A program made the position numbers and the translations under genes. Of a stretch of 10,131 nt of DNA, positions 6,261 to 10,131 are shown piece after piece. This stretch comes from Candidatus Zixiibacteriota bacterium (GTDB taxonomy: Bacteria > Zixibacteria > MSB-5A5 > WJJR01), in NCBI GenBank assembly GCA_014729565.1, contig WJJR01000304.1, forward strand, positions 1 through 10,131, given 5' to 3'. Position 1 is the first letter of the stretch, and each line of letters begins with the position of its first letter. The notes beneath the pieces were generated by a model. It ran no database searches, was not told where the DNA came from, and worked only from the letters and a program-made list of their open reading frames with translations.

Positions 6261-9200
6261 TCATTGCACAACCGCCATTTTGCAGAGTGCGGTTGCGGTT
6301 TCGCCGCTGGCTAATGCATTCGCTTCAATGTGTGCAAAGTAGACGCCGGAGGCTGCGCCTCGGCAATTCCACGTCCATTCGTTGTACACTCCGCCCTGAC
6401 CGTTGGCTTCGACGTCCGCGACGAGATTGCCGGCGATGTCGTAGATGCGAATCCGAACATCGGCATCATCGCCGAGCCAGTACCGCACAACCGCTTCCTC
6501 GTTCGCCGGATTGGGATAGACGAACGCGCGCGGTTCCAGAAAGAAAACATCTTCGGTGTCTTCGTCTTCAAGATCCTCAAACGGGACGGTCGCGGTCCCC
6601 CGGGCATCGTGTCGTGCCATCGGCCAAATCGCCGTCGGCGAAAACGCCGGCAGTGTCCCGGCGGAATATCCATACAGGTAGCCATCGGCGCAATGTGCGA
6701 AGACGGCAGAGCTGTTGTTATCGGGAATGGCGCTCCACGCCACCGAACCGGGCGTATTGTCTCCCAAGGGACGGGGAAAGCGGTCGACTTGGCGGCCATT
6801 GCCAAAGAAGGCGCTGAGTCGCTGGCGTTCCCCGGCACTGGCGACCGCCAGATGCCCGGAGACGCCATCGGTCCAATCCAACAGCATGGCAATTGGCGTT
6901 GTCGCGCCGCTGTCCGGGGCGTTGCGTTCACCCAGCAGGATTGGGAAATCCGGAAGCAGCGTTCCGTTGCGCGCATAGGCATGCATATGCCCATCGGCAA
7001 CCAGGAGAATATCCAGGTATCCATCAAGATCGACGTCAGCCAGAGCGGGCGGTTGAGTGGCAGTACCGTGAATGTCCAGCGGGTATCCGGAGACGTATTC
7101 GCCGCCGCTGTCAATGACGTGGAGCACTCCACTTGCGGTCAGGAACACCGCATCTAACGATGAATCCCGATCGATGTCGCCTACGACCGGCGGCATGACG
7201 GTTTCATCGCCGACACCCGCGATTGGTCCACCAAGCCAGCCCAAGTAGCGTTCTTCCGGCGAGACTTCCATGACGACAGCAGTCGTCGCACTGTCTCGTC
7301 CCGCTGCGCTGGTGACCGCACCCGTGAGCGGGCCGACCAGCGTTGTGTCACCGTTCAACAGCCCGTAGACCGCATAGCCACTGCTGCGAATGGGAACGAA
7401 GATCTCCCTGATCACGGTGCCGCGATTCCACACAATCGGCGGAGCGTTGACCAGGTCGGGTGTCTCGGTGCGGAAGCGGACGTCGAACAACCCATCGTTG
7501 TCTTCATCGCGTGTGCCGAAGAAGTACAGATATCCCCTATCGGTGGCGGCGATAATCCGCACGTCACCGTCTCCCGGATCGGCCACCAACGGCGGGGCGA
7601 TCCAATTTCCGTGGGCCGGATCAGCCATTGCGACGGGATGGAACTCCCGGACAATCGTCGAATCGTCGTAGCGTTTGAGGCTGTCTTCGACTGTCACCGA
7701 ACCGAGCGGTTGCCCCGTCCAGTCCCAGGCAAGAATGTAGTTCTTGTAGGCGACAAAGACCTCGGGCGAGCCATCGCCGGGCAGACTCCACCGGCTGGCC
7801 AGCGGGGTCAGATCAGCGACAATCGGCGCACCGACGCCGGTTGAATCAATTCCGGCATAAACGGGGAATCCATCCAACGGTCCGTCACGTTGGACATCCA
7901 TCGTCATCGCCGCGGCCGGTGGCGAAATGTTTTCAATCGTGATACCGGTGAACGCGCCGGTGTTGCTGGTGGCGGGTGGATTGGTGAACGGCCCGAGTTC
8001 GGTGTTGTTGGGATTGTAGAAGAAATCCCGTGCCGTACCGGTTCCGGCGGAGAAGAAACCGCCGAAGTTGATGAGCCCATCGGCTTCGATCAAACGCACG
8101 AAACGGCGTTCGGCATCCCATTGCAGTGTATTCGCCTGGTAATTATTCGGCGTATCGTCGGTGTCGACATAATCGCGTTCGGCAACGCCTTCATCGACAT
8201 GCCAGATGAGAAGCCCCGATCCGGGCAACAGGAAGTCGTATTCGCGCGTGTTGGCGAGCGTCGTAGTGTCGGCCGGGCCGATGACTACGCTGGTGACGCT
8301 ATCCAGCCGCAAGCCGGGATCACCGCGTCCATCGATATCAATGCGACGGTTTTCGACCAGGTAGTACTCCGTCTCCGAAATCGGGATCTGAATCACCTGT
8401 GGGGTCGATTGCGGCAGGGGACGTTCGAACTCGCCTGCGAGCACGGTCACATTCAGTTCGTTTTCCACGCGTCGGGCATCGACGAATCCCAGATGCAAAC
8501 GCGACCAGGCATCGGGAAACACCGGCAGGCCGCCGAACAGAATGCGACGCCGGCCCTCGACGGTTACATCGATGCCAACGTCGGAGACGTTGTTGTCCAT
8601 CAAGCTGAAATTGCCCACCTGCGTCAGGAAGCTGGCGGTGTTGTACAGGTCCACCAGACCCAACTGGTGGCCGAATTCGTGAGCGAGGACGGCATTCATG
8701 ACGGAGATGCGATTGTCCTGAATCAAGGTTTCCGGCATGATGATCGCTTCATCCAGTACATCGGCGACGCCGGCTGTGAGCGATATGCCCTCGCCCAAGC
8801 GGACAAATGCCGTAAACAGATCGTGCGGTGTGTCCTGAAAGATGTCGGACTGGCGATCCGAGCCGGCGTGAAAGAAAATGACGGCATCGTAATCGTCGAA
8901 GATCACTGCCGGATCGGCGGCCGCGGCTTCTCCGGCGTCGAGAACGAATTGCTCGAGTCCGAACACGATACTGCTGTCGCCGCCGCGTTCACGTCCGTAG
9001 TAGCTCATTTCGTTCGGCATTTGATAAGCACTGTCGGACGCGACCGGAAAGACGGTGTGATCGAGCGTCACTTCGCCGTTGGACACGGTATGCCAATACT
9101 GGTTCAGTGACCGCACGTGCGTGTCGAAGTAACGGCGATTGTGCGGCGATGTGTCGAAGCTGTGGCCGTTTTCCTCGAGGAACGTCGTCGTATCACGCAG

Positions 9201-9530
9201 ATCGAAGACACCGCGTCCGGTGGTGTTCGGATCGTCGGTTTCTTCATACTGAAACTCCACGCGGATCGCGATGACCTTCAACGTGATCGGAACCTGTGCG
9301 CCGGCGCGCAACCCCGGCGACGCCGCGCCAGCCCGTTTGCGCTGGAGCAGGTTGCGTGTCGACGGTTGCGGACAGAAACAGCCGGGCGTGCCGTCGGGTT
9401 TGGGTTTGTGCACTAAGGCATCGTGATCCAACGGCAGGATCGTTGTGCCGGCTCCGGCCAGCACATCACCCGACAACGCCGCCAGCAGCAGCGCACATCC
9501 AAGAACAATGGTCTGAGCAAGTCGTTTCAT
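6261..9530 (-). CDS. Secreted M6-family metalloprotease with propeller repeats and C-terminal FlgD-like/type A sorting domain
   Basis: This 1089-residue protein has a signal peptide at about 1-26 (TIVLGCALLLAALSGDVLAG at 7-26). A peptidase region spans about 80-545 with the zinc motif HEFGHQLGLVD at 284-294 (His284, Glu285, His288 and probable third ligand Asp294), a Met-turn-like SLMD at 309-312, and the M6 hallmarks YYLVENR (389-395) and LPGSGLLIWHVDE (435-447), as in immune inhibitor A proteases. Residues 551-975 look like a beta-propeller with FG-GAP/VCBS-type repeats, including calcium-loop-like D-x-D-x-D segments at 785-789 and 832-836. Residues 1003-1089 form an Ig-like C-terminal domain starting VYPNPAN, with RIYDIAGN and ASGVYFAHIEA, like FlgD-like or type A sorting domains. 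It should cleave extracellular protein; the substrate is unknown. The catalytic residues look intact. The start lies 3 nt after the PorV-like stop with no visible Shine-Dalgarno. Confidence 0.95.
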   Translation of the reverse strand: MKRLAQTIVLGCALLLAALSGDVLAGAGTTILPLDHDALVHKPKPDGTPGCFCPQPSTRNLLQRKRAGAASPGLRAGAQVPITLKVIAIRVEFQYEETDDPNTTGRGVFDLRDTTTFLEENGHSFDTSPHNRRYFDTHVRSLNQYWHTVSNGEVTLDHTVFPVASDSAYQMPNEMSYYGRERGGDSSIVFGLEQFVLDAGEAAAADPAVIFDDYDAVIFFHAGSDRQSDIFQDTPHDLFTAFVRLGEGISLTAGVADVLDEAIIMPETLIQDNRISVMNAVLAHEFGHQLGLVDLYNTASFLTQVGNFSLMDNNVSDVGIDVTVEGRRRILFGGLPVFPDAWSRLHLGFVDARRVENELNVTVLAGEFERPLPQSTPQVIQIPISETEYYLVENRRIDIDGRGDPGLRLDSVTSVVIGPADTTTLANTREYDFLLPGSGLLIWHVDEGVAERDYVDTDDTPNNYQANTLQWDAERRFVRLIEADGLINFGGFFSAGTGTARDFFYNPNNTELGPFTNPPATSNTGAFTGITIENISPPAAAMTMDVQRDGPLDGFPVYAGIDSTGVGAPIVADLTPLASRWSLPGDGSPEVFVAYKNYILAWDWTGQPLGSVTVEDSLKRYDDSTIVREFHPVAMADPAHGNWIAPPLVADPGDGDVRIIAATDRGYLYFFGTRDEDNDGLFDVRFRTETPDLVNAPPIVWNRGTVIREIFVPIRSSGYAVYGLLNGDTTLVGPLTGAVTSAAGRDSATTAVVMEVSPEERYLGWLGGPIAGVGDETVMPPVVGDIDRDSSLDAVFLTASGVLHVIDSGGEYVSGYPLDIHGTATQPPALADVDLDGYLDILLVADGHMHAYARNGTLLPDFPILLGERNAPDSGATTPIAMLLDWTDGVSGHLAVASAGERQRLSAFFGNGRQVDRFPRPLGDNTPGSVAWSAIPDNNSSAVFAHCADGYLYGYSAGTLPAFSPTAIWPMARHDARGTATVPFEDLEDEDTEDVFFLEPRAFVYPNPANEEAVVRYWLGDDADVRIRIYDIAGNLVADVEANGQGGVYNEWTWNCRGAASGVYFAHIEANALASGETATALCKMAVVQ

Positions 9531-9533
9531 TTG

Positions 9534-10131
9534 TTAGAACCGGGCCGAGAGGCTGTAGCGCGGCGTGTTCGACAACGGCGAATCGCCGGTCGACGGGATA
9601 TAGGCCACGTCAATCTTAACGTTTTGATACGAGAGTCCAATACCGGCCGTGAAGACCTTGATGTCGCCATCCTGGTCGTGCACGTAGCCGCCGCGTAACG
9701 CGAGCGTGCTCAGGTACGACAGCTCGAGACCGGTGTTGTAAATGTTCTGTGCCAGTTCATTATCGCTGTCGGTGAGGTCAACCAACTCGCGATTGATATC
9801 GCCGACCCAAAGCACCCGGAAGGCCGGGCGATCGAGCAGCTTGAGTCCGAAGCCGAGTGCGAGATTACGCGGCAACGGATCGGACTGCTGCGCATCGATG
9901 TAGGAAATGTTCGGACCAACATTCGACAGCGCGGCGCCGAAGGTGAGCGGATCCCAGGGTGTCTGATAGAGAATACCGGCATCGATGGCAAATGCTGTCG
10001 CGCTGCCGCTGCCGATTTCGGCGCCCGCCCCCTGATCGGCGAGACGCGAATAGATAATCTTACCGGTCAAACCGCCGGAGAGCGTTTGGCTCAGACGGGT
10101 CGCGTACGACAAGGACAGCGCACCGTCAAAC
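9534..10131 (-). CDS. PorV/PorQ-family outer-membrane protein (N-terminus beyond window)
   Basis: The C-terminal 198 residues are visible; the frame continues through the right edge, entering as FDGALSLSYATRLSQTLSGG, so the TTG at 10112 is not the true start. The segment is made of alternating strands typical of the PorV/PorQ family barrel: a LSYATRLSQ strand near the edge, KIIYSRLAD, an Ala/Gly-rich segment with FAIDAGILYQTPWDPLTFGA, a GAALSNVGPNISYID strand-turn, then LRGGYVHDQDGDIKVFTAGI and a final strand RYSLSARF ending in Phe. In Bacteroidetes, PorV is an outer-membrane shuttle that receives type 9 secretion cargo from the translocon SprA and delivers it to the attachment complex; related proteins also occur where no type 9 system is known. 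It lies directly upstream of the protease gene with a 3-nt gap, so the protease is a plausible client. Role in this organism is inferred only. Confidence 0.88.
   Translation of the reverse strand, partial: FDGALSLSYATRLSQTLSGGLTGKIIYSRLADQGAGAEIGSGSATAFAIDAGILYQTPWDPLTFGAALSNVGPNISYIDAQQSDPLPRNLALGFGLKLLDRPAFRVLWVGDINRELVDLTDSDNELAQNIYNTGLELSYLSTLALRGGYVHDQDGDIKVFTAGIGLSYQNVKIDVAYIPSTGDSPLSNTPRYSLSARF

Noticed and set aside
6330..7157. Plus-strand open frame of 275 codons
   Set aside because: It is antisense to the C-terminal half of the protease, has no recognisable domain and no convincing start signal.
7890..9110. Long plus-strand open frame of 406 codons
   Set aside because: It lies wholly antisense to the well-supported M6 protease, including its zinc motif; its composition (Arg, Gly, Asp, Ile without domains) is that of a mirror frame of GC-rich coding DNA.
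9534..10112. TTG at 10112 as start of the PorV-like gene
   Set aside because: The frame continues upstream to the edge with residues FDGALS that fit the family's strand pattern, so the gene is cut by the window rather than starting there.

Overview
The window is one minus-strand operon with almost no non-coding DNA. Six genes follow each other with gaps of 3, 30, 2, 18 and 4 nt, and no stretch over 300 bases lacks a gene. In transcription order (right to left) they are: the 3' part of a PorV/PorQ-like outer-membrane protein (9534-10131, cut by the right edge); a secreted M6-family metalloprotease with a beta-propeller-like middle and a FlgD-like / type A sorting C-terminal domain (6261-9530); two adjacent paralogues of the DUF5683 type (5208-6230 and 4303-5205); a six-repeat NHL lipoprotein (3211-4284); and a very large predicted outer-membrane protein (3206 to the left edge, at least 1068 codons, no stop in the window).

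The mix of moderately GC-rich DNA, PorV/PorQ-type protein, DUF5683-like proteins, an M6 protease with a C-terminal sorting-like domain and long outer-membrane proteins with G-x-G-x-Y motifs suggests a Gram-negative bacterium of the FCB group. It fits one of its poorly cultured phyla (Zixibacteria, KSB1, Latescibacterota or Gemmatimonadota-like lineages) better than a classical Bacteroidetes genome. This placement is inference from protein style; no rRNA or marker gene is present.

Every product carries, or is expected to carry, an export signal, and three of the four visible C-termini other than the lipoprotein end in phenylalanine, as outer-membrane barrels often do. The operon therefore appears devoted to the cell envelope. 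The most interesting reading is that it couples a PorV-like protein, a protease with a C-terminal sorting-like domain and a large protein whose N-terminal modules resemble those of the type 9 translocon SprA. That would be a type-9-like export or surface-assembly locus outside Bacteroidetes. This is a hypothesis: PorV-family proteins and FlgD-like domains also occur in genomes without a type 9 system, and the C-terminal part of the large protein is outside the window.

There are no RNA genes, mobile elements, CRISPR arrays or clear promoters. Regulatory-looking elements are limited to ribosome binding sites, a small intercistronic hairpin, and a GC-rich hairpin with a U-rich tail just inside the start of the lipoprotein gene.
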